Assembly: GCF_001570765.1 (NCBI RefSeq)
Contig: NZ_BCSH01000009.1
Location: 89,270-153,269 of the forward strand
DNA length: 64,000 nucleotides
Source: Nocardiopsis listeri NBRC 13360
GTDB lineage: Bacteria > Actinomycetota > Actinomycetes > Streptosporangiales > Streptosporangiaceae
Direction: 5' to 3'
Positions within the stretch are counted from its first letter, which is position 1, and each line of letters begins with the position of its first letter. The position numbers and the translations under genes are program-made. The notes under the pieces are model-generated. The model had not been told where the DNA came from. It made no database searches and saw nothing but the letters and a program-made list of their open reading frames with translations. This document shows, piece after piece, positions 8,691 to 16,761 of the stretch.

Positions 8691-9553
8691 CCGCCCAGGC
8701 CACCGCACCCGCGGCCTCCGCCGGCGCCCCGCATCGTCCGCGCCGGCCGATCGGCGCAATCGCCCTGAGCGTGTTCACCTGGCTCGTGGGGCTGGTGTTC
8801 GTCTCACCCGTCCTGTGGCTGGTACTGACCGCGTTCAAGCAGGAGAACCAGGCCGCCACCGACCCGCCCACGCTCTTCTTCCAACCCACCCTGGACCGGT
8901 TCGCCGCGGTGCTGGGGGCCGACTTCCTGCCCTACCTCGGCAACTCCATGATCGCCACCCTGGCCTCCACGCTCCTGGTGCTGGTACTGGGCATACCCGC
9001 GGCGTACGCGCTCGCCGTCGCCCCGATCAAGCGCACCGACGACGTGCTGTTCTTCTTCATCTCCACGAAGATGCTGCCGGTGGTGGCGGTGGTCGTGCCG
9101 ATCTACGTCGCCGCCGCGCACCTGTCCATGCTCGACAACGTCTGGACCCTGGTGGTGCTGTACACGGCTATGAACCTGCCTATCGCGGTGTGGATGCTGC
9201 GCTCGTTCTTCTTGGAGGTACCCAAGGCGATCGTGGAGGCCGCCCGGGTGGAGGGCGCGGGTCTGGGCCGGGTGCTGTGGTCGGTGATGTTGCCGATCAT
9301 GGCGCCGGGTATCGCGGCCACCGCCCTGATCTGCATGATCTTCGCGTGGAACGAGTTCTTCTTCGCGGTGAACCTGACCGCCGCGCAGGCCGCCACCGTC
9401 CCGGTCTTCCTCACCGGTTTCATCACCAGTGAGGGATTGTTCGTGGCGCAGCTGTCGGCGGCGGTGGTCATGGCGTCGCTGCCCATCGTGGTGATCGGCT
9501 GGACCGCCCAGCGTCAACTCGTCCGCGGCCTGTCCATGGGCGCCGTCAAGTAG
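8687..9553 (+). CDS. ABC transporter permease, MalG-type
   Basis: A 288-residue second permease subunit with six predicted helices. The EAA loop reads EAARVEGAGLGRVLWSVMLP, and the C-terminus RQLVRGLSMGAVK is typical of MalG-like proteins. The GTG at 8687 overlaps the stop of the first permease (GTGA). It completes the binding protein-permease-permease set for polyol import. A stable hairpin follows the stop codon. Confidence 0.9.
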   Translation: MTAQATAPAASAGAPHRPRRPIGAIALSVFTWLVGLVFVSPVLWLVLTAFKQENQAATDPPTLFFQPTLDRFAAVLGADFLPYLGNSMIATLASTLLVLVLGIPAAYALAVAPIKRTDDVLFFFISTKMLPVVAVVVPIYVAAAHLSMLDNVWTLVVLYTAMNLPIAVWMLRSFFLEVPKAIVEAARVEGAGLGRVLWSVMLPIMAPGIAATALICMIFAWNEFFFAVNLTAAQAATVPVFLTGFITSEGLFVAQLSAAVVMASLPIVVIGWTAQRQLVRGLSMGAVK

Positions 9554-9560
9554 TGGATTC

Positions 9561-9597
9561 TCCGATCGGGTGCCCGTAATGTGGGCGCCCGATCGGA
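9561..9597 (+). terminator. Intergenic hairpin between ABC permease and aldo/keto reductase
   Basis: The arms 9561-9575 and 9583-9597 form a 15-pair stem, with one G-U pair and a 7-base loop. No U-tract follows. The right arm runs into the GGAAAGGA ribosome binding site at 9595-9602 of the next gene. It could be a terminator, a processing barrier or a block on translation; the structure is visible, the role is not. Confidence 0.5.
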
Positions 9598-9608
9598 AAG
9601 GACCCCTG

Positions 9609-10544
9609 TTGAAGACGTTCACCCTGCCCGGAACGGGCATCACCGTTCCCAACGTCGTGCTCGGGCTGATGCGCATCGCCCGCAAGACCGACGAGGAGAT
9701 CCGTGCCCTGGTCGGTGCCGCGCGCGAGGCGGGGATCGACTTCGTCGACCACGCCGACATCTACGGGCCCACCACCCACGCCTGTGAACGTCGCTTCGCC
9801 GAGGCGATGCGCCTGACCTCCTCCGAGCGCGACTCCCTGACCATCCAGACCAAGGCCGGCATCGTCCCCGACGGGCCCTACTTCGACCACTCCTACGAGC
9901 ACATCGTGGCCTCCGTCGAGGGTTCCCTACGGGCTCTGGACACCGACCACGTCGACGTCCTGCTGCTGCACCGGCCCGACGCGCTCGTCGAACCCGAGGA
10001 GGTCGCCCGGGCCTTCGACGAACTCGAAGCGGCCGGGAAGGTGCGCGCCTTCGGGGTCTCCAACCACACACCCCGCCAGGTCGATCTGTTGCGCAGGTAC
10101 GTGCGACAGCCGATCGTGGCAAACCAGCTCCAACTGTCCATCACCCACGCCCCGATCATCACCCAGGGCCTGGCGTCGAACATGCTCGGCGAACCCCAGT
10201 CGGCCACCCTGGACGGCGGCGGCGTCCTGGACCACGCCCGCCTGCACGACATCACCGTGCAGGCCTGGTCGCCCTTCCAGGCCGGGTTCTTCGACGGGGT
10301 GTTCCTGGGTTCGGCCGAACACGCCGAACTCAACGCGGTCATCGACCGCCTCGCGAAGAAGTACGAAGTGCCGCCCATCGCGGTGGCCACCGCCTGGATC
10401 ACCCGCCACCCCGCGCGGATGCAGGTCGTACTGGGCACCACCACACCCGAACGGGTCACCGGAGCGGCCCAGGGATCGGAGCTGAACCTGACCCGCCCGG
10501 AGTGGTACGAACTGACCCGCGCCGCAGGTCACCGCGTTCCCTGA
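9609..10544 (+). CDS. Aldo/keto reductase, YdhF-like
   Basis: A 311-residue NADP-dependent aldo/keto reductase with a TIM barrel. The catalytic tetrad is visible: Asp47 and Tyr52 in GIDFVDHADIYG, Lys in TIQTKAGI and His in VLLLHRPDALVEP. The NADP-binding end of the barrel includes VLGTTTPERV. The segment DITVQAWSPFQAGFFDG resembles the YdhF group. I chose the TTG at 9609, which has GGAAAGGA upstream; the ATG at 9570 lies inside the hairpin and has no ribosome binding site. As the last gene of the polyol operon it may interconvert a sugar and its polyol, but that is inferred from position. Confidence 0.85.
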   Translation: MKTFTLPGTGITVPNVVLGLMRIARKTDEEIRALVGAAREAGIDFVDHADIYGPTTHACERRFAEAMRLTSSERDSLTIQTKAGIVPDGPYFDHSYEHIVASVEGSLRALDTDHVDVLLLHRPDALVEPEEVARAFDELEAAGKVRAFGVSNHTPRQVDLLRRYVRQPIVANQLQLSITHAPIITQGLASNMLGEPQSATLDGGGVLDHARLHDITVQAWSPFQAGFFDGVFLGSAEHAELNAVIDRLAKKYEVPPIAVATAWITRHPARMQVVLGTTTPERVTGAAQGSELNLTRPEWYELTRAAGHRVP

Positions 10545-10584
10545 CACCCAAGGTGGGGTACTCCCATGCCCCGGCCTCCGGTAC

Positions 10585-10604
10585 TGTACCGTCTGGACGG
10601 TTCA
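10585..10604. promoter_or_regulatory. TetR-type inverted repeat upstream of the GNAT gene
   Basis: TGTACCGTC and GACGGTTCA flank TG, so the 9-base arms match except at one position. The ACCGTCTGGACGGT core is the kind of site bound by TetR-family repressors. It lies 13 bases before the GNAT start, where a repressor would block transcription. No TetR gene is encoded in this window. Confidence 0.5.
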
Positions 10605-10617
10605 TGAAAGGGGAGGT

Positions 10618-11262
10618 ATGGGACGCGCGGAGGAAAGAGGGGACGGGCTCTCGATACGGGCGGCCGGCCGCCGGGACGTGACGGCGGTGTCCCGGGTACT
10701 GGCACGGGCCTTCGAGAAGGACCCGTTCGTGGCGTGGATGTTCCCCGAGGACCTCGGGCGGCGGGCACGCCGGCTCTACGCGATCGAGGCCGGGTTCGAG
10801 TACCTGCCGTACGGGCTGATCGACGTCGCCGTGCTCGACGACCGGGTCGTGGGCGCGGCCCTGTGGGGCAGACCCGACGTCTCCACGGGCCCGGGCGCCC
10901 TGCGCTCCCTTCCGCACCTGGCCGCGCTCTTGGGGGTGGAACGGCTGCCCACCGTGTTCCGGGGCCTCACGAGCCTTTCCGAACACACGCCCCGAACGCC
11001 GCACTGGTACCTCGCGGAACTGGGCACCGACCCCGACGCCCGGGGCGTCGGGGCCGGTGTGGGCCTGCTGCGTCATGGGCTGGAACGGGCCGACCTGCAC
11101 GGCGCACCGGTCTTCCTGGAATCGAGCAACGCGGAGAACCTGCCGTTCTACGAACGCTTCGGGTTCCGTGTCCTGGCCGAGGTCCCCATGCCCGACGGGC
11201 CGATCCTGCACACCATGCTGCGCGACCCGGAACAAGCCGGGGAGCGAGCAGTCGATCAGTGA
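10618..11262 (+). CDS. GNAT family N-acetyltransferase
   Basis: A 214-residue GNAT-fold protein. The core begins LSIRAAGRRDVTAVSRVLAR. The acetyl-CoA loop is in DPDARGVGAGVGLLRHGLE, and the C-terminal strand reads LESSNAENLPFYERFGFRVL. This order matches GNAT enzymes that modify small amines or antibiotics, but the substrate cannot be told. The ATG at 10618 is preceded by GGGGAGG. A TetR-like operator lies just upstream. The gene ends tail to tail with aztD, overlapping it by 7 bases inside a palindrome. Confidence 0.85.
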   Translation: MGRAEERGDGLSIRAAGRRDVTAVSRVLARAFEKDPFVAWMFPEDLGRRARRLYAIEAGFEYLPYGLIDVAVLDDRVVGAALWGRPDVSTGPGALRSLPHLAALLGVERLPTVFRGLTSLSEHTPRTPHWYLAELGTDPDARGVGAGVGLLRHGLERADLHGAPVFLESSNAENLPFYERFGFRVLAEVPMPDGPILHTMLRDPEQAGERAVDQ

Positions 11263-11268
11263 TCGACT
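11250..11268. terminator. Palindrome at convergent gene ends
   Basis: AGTCGATCA-G-TGATCGACT is a perfect 9-base inverted repeat around one base. It contains the stop codons of both the GNAT gene (plus) and the aztD paralogue (minus). It may act as a bidirectional terminator. No T-tract is present, so the role is uncertain. Confidence 0.35.
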
Positions 11269-12443
11269 CCGCTGAGCTCGTTGGGGGTCTCCTCCAGCGT
11301 CACCGAGGCGGTGACCTCACCACTGGCCAGGTCCACGGCGTGCACCTGGTCGGTGGCGGTGTCGGTCACGTAGGCGGTGCCACCGCGCACGAACAGGGCG
11401 GGGCGGGGCTCCTGCCACTCCAGCGGCTCCTCCCACTCGTCCATCAGGTCGATGCCGTCGGTGATCTCGGCCGATTCGGGGTCGATCACGTGCAACGTGC
11501 CGTCGGTGCCCAGGACCAGGGCCTCACCGTCCGGGCCACGGCCCAGGGAACGGAAGGTGTAGCTGGAGGGCAGGTCGACCAGTTCCATGGAGGAGTCGGC
11601 GGTGTCGACGAGGGCGACCTGCTCGGGGCGCTCCAGCTCGGCGTCCGGGTCGGTCTTGTAGTCGCCCAGGACGATGGGGGAGTCGTCGGAACCGGCCTGG
11701 TTGCCGATGCGCCCGTAGTCGTCCTCGCCGTCCACCTTGGTGAAGTCGCCGTCCTGGTAGATCAGGACACCGTCCTCGCAACCGATGACCACGGCCTCGC
11801 CCTCGGCCGTGGTCTCCCCGTGCACGCCGGGGCACTCCTCGCTCCGGGCGACCTCTTCGCGGTCCTCGTCCAGGACGACGGCGCCGACACGTTCCTCCTC
11901 GTCGCCGAGGGTGACGAGGAGCTCCCCGCTCTCCAGCTCGACGGCCACGCCGTGGTGGGCCTCCTCGGTGGTGTAGGTGTCGAGGTCGGCGGGTGTTCCC
12001 TCGCCGAGCGCGTCGGTGTCGAAGGCGGTCACCTCACCGGTTCCGTCGGCGAACAGTACGGTGCGTCCCGCGTGCCGGACCACGTGCCCGGGGGTGTCGG
12101 CGGCGAAGACCGTGTCGGTCAACCGCGCGCCGACGGCGTCCAGGACCTGGAAGCCCTCGGAGGTGGAGACGAACACGTGCTGCTCGTCCCCGGCGGGGTT
12201 GAGGCGGTTGAATCCCTCCAGCGTGATGTCCTCGATGACCTCCAGGGTCTGGCCGTCCAAGACGTAGAGGCCACCGTCGTAGGTGGTGACGACGGGTTCG
12301 TTCACCGAGACGCCGGTCTCGTCGGAGGTCTCCGCTCCGGCTTCGGACGCGGTGTCGTCGTCGGTGCCGCAGGCGGTCAGCAGCAGCCCCGCGCAGAGCA
12401 GGACGGGTAGTGCGGCCCGGCGTCGGTGGTGTGGTGTGCGCAT
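11256..12443 (-). CDS. aztD: AztD-like zinc metallochaperone lipoprotein (paralogue 1)
   Basis: A 395-residue extracytoplasmic beta-propeller-like protein of the AztD family, which carries zinc to the AztC binding protein. The signal peptide ends in LLTAC (Cys25). Repeats such as GGLYVLDGQTLEVIEDI and GGTAYVTDTATDQVHAVDL resemble propeller blades. It retains AHHGVAVEL and CPGVHGET, but I see no DHGDHxHYY segment, which the other paralogue has. It is the last gene of the azt operon, behind a terminator-like hairpin, so it may be expressed at a lower level. The family call rests on recognition of these motifs and on the neighbours. Confidence 0.78.
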   Translation of the reverse strand: MRTPHHRRRAALPVLLCAGLLLTACGTDDDTASEAGAETSDETGVSVNEPVVTTYDGGLYVLDGQTLEVIEDITLEGFNRLNPAGDEQHVFVSTSEGFQVLDAVGARLTDTVFAADTPGHVVRHAGRTVLFADGTGEVTAFDTDALGEGTPADLDTYTTEEAHHGVAVELESGELLVTLGDEEERVGAVVLDEDREEVARSEECPGVHGETTAEGEAVVIGCEDGVLIYQDGDFTKVDGEDDYGRIGNQAGSDDSPIVLGDYKTDPDAELERPEQVALVDTADSSMELVDLPSSYTFRSLGRGPDGEALVLGTDGTLHVIDPESAEITDGIDLMDEWEEPLEWQEPRPALFVRGGTAYVTDTATDQVHAVDLASGEVTASVTLEETPNELSGVDH

Positions 12444-12470
12444 GGTTCTCTTTCGGTTCTCGGTGTGGGA

Positions 12471-12499
12471 GAAAACGGCCGTGGCGGGAGACCACGGCC
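12471..12499 (-). terminator. Intrinsic terminator/attenuator between aztC and aztD
   Basis: On the minus strand, GGCCGTGG and CCACGGCC (12477-12484 and 12492-12499 on the plus strand) form an 8-pair stem with a 7-base loop, followed by GTTTTCTC. A stem followed by a T-run is a standard rho-independent terminator. It sits within the operon and would reduce transcription into the distal aztD paralogue. Confidence 0.6.
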
Positions 12500-12518
12500 C
12501 GGGGACCCGGGGATCGGG

Positions 12519-13445
12519 TCAGTCGCCGTCGAGTCCGGCGGCGATGGCTTCGGTGTTGGCGCGCATCATCTCCAGGTAGGTGGCGGCGCCTCCGCCCTCC
12601 TCGGTGAGGGATTCGGAGTGGAGCGGGACGACCTCGATCTCCACCCCCGCCTCCTCGGCCATGACGGTGGCCAGGCGGTCGGGTTGGGAGGAGTCGGCGA
12701 AGACCGCCGAGACGCCCGACTCGGCGACGGCGTCGGAGAGGTCCTTGAGGTCGGAGGTACTGGGGGAGGCCAGGGTCGTGCCGCTGGGGATGACCGCGCC
12801 GATGACCTCGAAGTCGTAGCGGTCGGCGAGGTAGCCGAAGACGTGGTGGTTGGTCACGAGCCGGCGGTCCTCGTCCGGCAGGGCGCCGAACTCCTCGCCC
12901 ATCCACGTGTCGAGTTCTTGGACCTGGGTGGCGTAGGCCTCGGCGGCGGCCCGGACCGAGTCGGGGTCCACACCGTCGACCTCCTCGACCACGTGTTCGG
13001 TGATCAGGTCCACCGCCATGAGCACACGGGCCGGGTCGGTCCAAAAGTGCGGGTCGGGCTCGCCCTCGCTCTCGTCGGAGGTGTAGGGGAGGGGGTCGAC
13101 GTTCGCGCCGACCTCCAGAGCGGGCACGCCCGCCTCCTCCGCCGCGGCGACGTTGCGGGCGATCCCCTCCTCCAGACCGAGACCGTTGTGCACGACCAGG
13201 TCGGCGTTCTCCAGCCTCGCGGCCTCCTGGGCGGAGACACCGAACGAGTGCGGGTCGGCGTTGGGCTTCATCAGTACGGTCACCTCGGCCTGGTCGCCGA
13301 CGATCTCCCGCGTGATGTCGCCGAGGATGTTGGTGGTCACCACGATTCCCTCACCGCCGTCGTCGGGAGAGCAGGCGCCCAGCGCGACGACGAGTCCGGT
13401 GACGGTGAGCGCGGTCAGCGCCTTGCGGGGATACACGTCGATCAC
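12519..13445 (-). CDS. aztC: Zinc ABC transporter substrate-binding lipoprotein
   Basis: A 308-residue cluster A-I metal-binding protein. The lipobox is ALGAC with Cys25. The His ligands appear as DPHSFGVS, DLVVHNGLGLE and VTNHHVFGYL, and an Asp in VFADSSQPDRL; this His/His/Asp set is typical of zinc or manganese binding proteins. A DPHFWTDPARV motif supports the ZnuA/AztC group. GTG at 13445 overlaps the stop of the upstream aztD paralogue. With the neighbouring AztD proteins and the Zur-like box, zinc is the likely substrate. Confidence 0.85.
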   Translation of the reverse strand: MIDVYPRKALTALTVTGLVVALGACSPDDGGEGIVVTTNILGDITREIVGDQAEVTVLMKPNADPHSFGVSAQEAARLENADLVVHNGLGLEEGIARNVAAAEEAGVPALEVGANVDPLPYTSDESEGEPDPHFWTDPARVLMAVDLITEHVVEEVDGVDPDSVRAAAEAYATQVQELDTWMGEEFGALPDEDRRLVTNHHVFGYLADRYDFEVIGAVIPSGTTLASPSTSDLKDLSDAVAESGVSAVFADSSQPDRLATVMAEEAGVEIEVVPLHSESLTEEGGGAATYLEMMRANTEAIAAGLDGD

Positions 13446-14629
13446 CGTCCCGTCTCGACCATGAGGTGCGGTGCGATGTCCACCTCGAAGGTGCGGGCCG
13501 TACGAAGGTCGTCGTTGTAGTCGATCTCGTGGACCAGACCGGCCTCGGCGTCGTTGACGTAGGCGCGGGAGGTGTCCACCTGGAGCGTGGGCGGGTGTTC
13601 GGCGTCGATGGTCGCCACCAGCGCGACGCCGGCCGTCTCCTCGCCGTTTTGCGGGTCGAAGGAGTGCAGCGTGCCCGCACCGTCCAGGGCCAGGACGGGC
13701 ATCCCCTCACCGACCGCGGTCACCGCCACCGTGTCGTCGAGGTCGAGGGCACGCCACTCGGACGCGGCCAGGTCCAGGACCCACGGGTCACCGTCGGTGG
13801 ACAGTGCGGCCAGGACGGCCGAGCCGGGGCGGTGATGGAAGGAGTCGACGCGCCCGGAGCCCGGATAGGGCAGGACGGACGCTTCGAGGGCGTCGTCCTC
13901 CTCGCTCAGGTGCAGGGCGCCCTCGGCGCAGCCCACGATCAGGCCGCGACGGGTGACGGCCGCCCCTCGGGGGTCGGCGCAGGACTCGTCCAACGTCTGG
14001 ACGGATTCTCCGTCCCGCTCCAGACCCTGGACCGTGCCGTCCTCGCCCACGGTGACCAGGCCACCGGCGAACGGCAGGGCGAGCGTCGTTTCCTCGGGGA
14101 CCAGGTCACCGGAGGTGGTGACCGTTCCCTCCTCCAACCCCTCCCGTTCCAGGACCAGGGAGGTGCCCGCGTCATCGATCGCCGAGGTCAGCACGGTGTC
14201 GGTGACGACCGTGGCGATGGTGACCCCCTCCAGCGTGCCGACCGGCCCGGTGTCGGCCCGGTAGTAGTGCTTGTGATCGCCGTGGTCGACCGTCCACACC
14301 CCGCTGTCGAACACCTCTGTGGTCCTATCACCGGATGAATGAAGGTAGGCGAACCGACCGTCCTCGGCGATGCCGTCCGCCCCCGGGACGGCGTCGAGTT
14401 CGGTGACCTCCTCGGTGATCAGGTCCACCAGCCGCACCTCGCCGCTGTCAGCGTCGGCGAGGACCAGCCGGGACTGCGGTTCGGCGGTCTCCTCCGCTCC
14501 TTCGACGTAGCCGTGGGGCGTCTCCTCGGTCTCGGGTGTCTCGTCTTGGGGAGCCTCTCCGGCGCAGCCGGCCAGGAGTAGGGCGCACAGCCCCACTGCC
14601 GTGGCCTTCGCGGTGGTCAGGGGTCTCAC
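13442..14629 (-). CDS. aztD: AztD-like zinc metallochaperone lipoprotein (paralogue 2)
   Basis: A 395-residue AztD-family protein, the same length as its paralogue but clearly different in sequence. The signal peptide ends in LLAGC (Cys22). It has the His-rich segment TVDHGDHKHYYRA, which fits the zinc site of the family. The positions where paralogue 1 has AHHGVAVEL and CPGVHGET are changed here (TTLALPFAGG and CADPRGAA). The GTG start at 14629 overlaps the permease stop, and its own stop overlaps aztC (GTGA), so it is tightly coupled to the transporter. It probably hands zinc to AztC. Confidence 0.78.
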   Translation of the reverse strand: MRPLTTAKATAVGLCALLLAGCAGEAPQDETPETEETPHGYVEGAEETAEPQSRLVLADADSGEVRLVDLITEEVTELDAVPGADGIAEDGRFAYLHSSGDRTTEVFDSGVWTVDHGDHKHYYRADTGPVGTLEGVTIATVVTDTVLTSAIDDAGTSLVLEREGLEEGTVTTSGDLVPEETTLALPFAGGLVTVGEDGTVQGLERDGESVQTLDESCADPRGAAVTRRGLIVGCAEGALHLSEEDDALEASVLPYPGSGRVDSFHHRPGSAVLAALSTDGDPWVLDLAASEWRALDLDDTVAVTAVGEGMPVLALDGAGTLHSFDPQNGEETAGVALVATIDAEHPPTLQVDTSRAYVNDAEAGLVHEIDYNDDLRTARTFEVDIAPHLMVETGR

Positions 14630-15522
14630 GGGGTCATCGACCTCTCTTCGAGTCGAGGGTGGGAAGGGGACGTGGCGCAAGGGGGATTGGGGCGTGCTCG
14701 TCGTGCGAGCCGAGAACGCAGGGCCGAGAGCGCCACGGAGACGAAGAAGAACGCCACGGCGGTCGCCGCGATGCTCGCCCCGGCCGCGGTCTCCCAGTGC
14801 CAGGAGGCCAACAACCCGAAGTAGGTCGAGGCGACACCGATCAGGGCGGCGACGCACATGATCATCGGCACGCTCCTGGCCCACAGCACGGCCGCCGCGG
14901 GGGGTGCGATCAGTAGGCCGAACACCAACAGGGTGCCGACCACGTGGAAGGAGGCGACCACGGCCAGGGTGACCAGGGCGAGCATCGCGGCGTGGGTGGC
15001 GCGCGGGGCCAGCCCCAGGGTGTGCGCTTTTCGGGGGTCGAACGCCAGGGCCATGAAGGCCCGGTGCCCCACGACCGCCATCGCCAGCGCCACCGACAGG
15101 CAGATCCCCAGGTGCCACAGGTCACGTTCGCGCACCGCCAGCACGTCACCGAACAGGAGCCCGGTGAGGTCGACGGCGAACGTGGCCGAGTGCGAGACCA
15201 GGATGACGCCGACGGAGAGCATGCCGACGAACAACAGTCCGATGCTCGTGTCCTGCGACAGCCGTCGGGAGCGGTTCAACAGGGTGACCCCCGCGGCCAT
15301 GGCCCCGGCCGCCAGGGCGGCGCCCAGGAACAGGCTCTGGCCGAGCAGGGCGGCCAGGGCCACCCCGGGGAGCATGCCGTGCGACATCGCGTCCCCGAGG
15401 AAGGCCATCCCGCGCAGGACGACCCACGTTCCCGCGATCGCGCAGATGAGGGAGACGAGGGAGCCACCCCACAACGCCCGCTGGACGAAGGTGACCCCGA
15501 ACGGATCGATCAGTGCTTCCAT
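14626..15522 (-). CDS. aztB: Zinc ABC transporter permease
   Basis: A 298-residue permease of the ABC-3 family, with about eight predicted helices. Conserved segments include GDAMSHGMLPGVALAALLG in the first third and TLLVFGLLIAPPAAAVLWAR near helix 6, both typical of ZnuB/AztB. The C-terminal 30 residues are charged and variable. The ATG at 15522 is only 18 bases from the Zur-like box, so a short leader or leaderless message is likely. It is first in the minus-strand aztB-aztD-aztC-aztD operon and is divergent from aztA. Confidence 0.88.
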   Translation of the reverse strand: MEALIDPFGVTFVQRALWGGSLVSLICAIAGTWVVLRGMAFLGDAMSHGMLPGVALAALLGQSLFLGAALAAGAMAAGVTLLNRSRRLSQDTSIGLLFVGMLSVGVILVSHSATFAVDLTGLLFGDVLAVRERDLWHLGICLSVALAMAVVGHRAFMALAFDPRKAHTLGLAPRATHAAMLALVTLAVVASFHVVGTLLVFGLLIAPPAAAVLWARSVPMIMCVAALIGVASTYFGLLASWHWETAAGASIAATAVAFFFVSVALSALRSRLARRARPNPPCATSPSHPRLEERSMTP

Positions 15523-15540
15523 GATGCGACACTCTACAAC

Positions 15541-15560
15541 GACAATCATTATCGTTTTCA
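15541..15560. promoter_or_regulatory. Zur-like box between aztA and aztB
   Basis: GACAATCATTATCGTTTTCA (20 bases) is AT-rich and partly symmetric in a GC-rich surrounding, and it resembles actinobacterial Zur sites with a TGAAAA-ATCATT type core. It lies between two divergent zinc-transport genes, where one Zur dimer could repress both when zinc is plentiful. The similarity is by eye. Confidence 0.65.
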
Positions 15561-15595
15561 CATCGGGTCGAGTATCGGAAAGGCGGAGGAAGCGG

Positions 15596-16219
15596 ATGAT
15601 CCACACGGAGTTGCGGAACGTTCACGCCGGGTACGGGCGCCAGGACGTGCTGAGGGGGATCGACGCGCACATCCCCCGAGGTCGGGTCACGGCACTGGTC
15701 GGGGCCAACGGCGCGGGCAAGTCCACCCTGCTCGCGGTCCTGGCGGGGACCCTCAGACCACGCGGCGGCGAGATCGTTCGGGCCAGGCGTGCTCGCCCCG
15801 CCTTCGTGGTCCAGCGCAGCGCGGTCCCCGACACGTTGCCGCTCACGGTGCGCGACGCCGTCGCCATGGGGCGCTGGGCCCATCAAGGCCTCTGGCGACC
15901 ACCGACCCGACACGACCGCGCGGTGGTGGAAGGGGCGATGGAACGGGTCGGTATCGACGACCTGTCCGGCCGCCAACTGGGAGAGATCTCCGGAGGTCAG
16001 CGCCAGCGCGCGCTCATCGCCCAGGGGCTGGCCCAGGAAGCCGACCTGCTGCTGTTGGACGAGCCGTCCGCCGGCCTGGACCGTCGGGCCAGGGAACACA
16101 TCGCGCGGGTGATCGCCGAATTGCGCGGCGAGACCACCATCGTCCACGCCACCCACTTCCCGGACGAGGCCGCGGGCGCCGACCACCGTCTCACCCTGGA
16201 CGAGGGCCGGGTGGTGTAG
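15596..16219 (+). CDS. aztA: Zinc ABC transporter ATP-binding protein
   Basis: A 207-residue ATPase, slightly short for the family but with all core motifs. Walker A is GANGAGKST, the signature is EISGGQRQRALIAQG, and Walker B is LLLLDEPSAGLD, with the switch His in VHATHFPDEA. The Q-loop is in FVVQRSAVP. The ATG at 15596 follows GCGGAGGAAGCGG. It is transcribed away from aztB and shares the Zur-like control region. It powers zinc uptake through AztB. Confidence 0.9.
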   Translation: MIHTELRNVHAGYGRQDVLRGIDAHIPRGRVTALVGANGAGKSTLLAVLAGTLRPRGGEIVRARRARPAFVVQRSAVPDTLPLTVRDAVAMGRWAHQGLWRPPTRHDRAVVEGAMERVGIDDLSGRQLGEISGGQRQRALIAQGLAQEADLLLLDEPSAGLDRRAREHIARVIAELRGETTIVHATHFPDEAAGADHRLTLDEGRVV

Positions 16220-16240
16220 GTGTTCCGGGCCCCGGTCCCC

Positions 16241-16737
16241 TCAGCCCTGGAAACGCAATCCGTGCGCGCCCCGGTAGGCGGCCGGCTCCGGTACGCTCCA
16301 GCCCTCCAACAGCTCTGGAGCGAGCCGGTACACCTCCACGGCCAGGGGGCGGCACACGTCGATCGGGTCCCGCGCGTGCGGACCCCACAACGGCACCGAC
16401 AGGTCCCCGCCCGGACACGTCGACAGCGCGCACAACAGGTCCTGCTCGGCGAAGAACTCCAGGAAGTCACCGGGACGGGCGGGCGAGGCCCACAGGCGCT
16501 CCCGGGGATTGCGCCGGTTCCACACGTTCAGGTCGCCCACCTGCGGGCCCTGGGGGTCAGGATCTGGAACAGGTGACCGGCGGGCACCCGTCAGGCCCGG
16601 CCCGAACGGATCGGGATCGTGAACCGCTCCACCGGGTCACGGTCGTCGGTGTGCGTGGCCAATCGGTCGTAGAAGGCGGTGTCGACGTCGAGGGCGCCGC
16701 CCTCAACGGCTCGGTAGGCGGCTTCGGGTGAACCCAT
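16241..16737 (-). pseudogene. Broken DUF1989 (urea carboxylase-associated) gene
   Basis: Reading from ATG 16737, the first 48 codons match the start of a DUF1989 protein and end RFTIPIRSGRA followed by TGA. The same frame continues after the stop as RVPAGHLFQILTP. One base is then missing, and the +1-shifted frame reads VGDLNVWNRRNPRERLWAS and runs to the stop at 16241. The stretch WASPARPGDFLEF is also shorter than I expect, so part of the middle may be lost. The ATG has a good GGAG site and lies 24 bases after the upstream permease gene, so it was once the last gene of that operon. At least two disabling changes support pseudogene status. Confidence 0.75.
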
Positions 16738-16761
16738 GGGACTCCGTTCGTTGGTGTTCCT

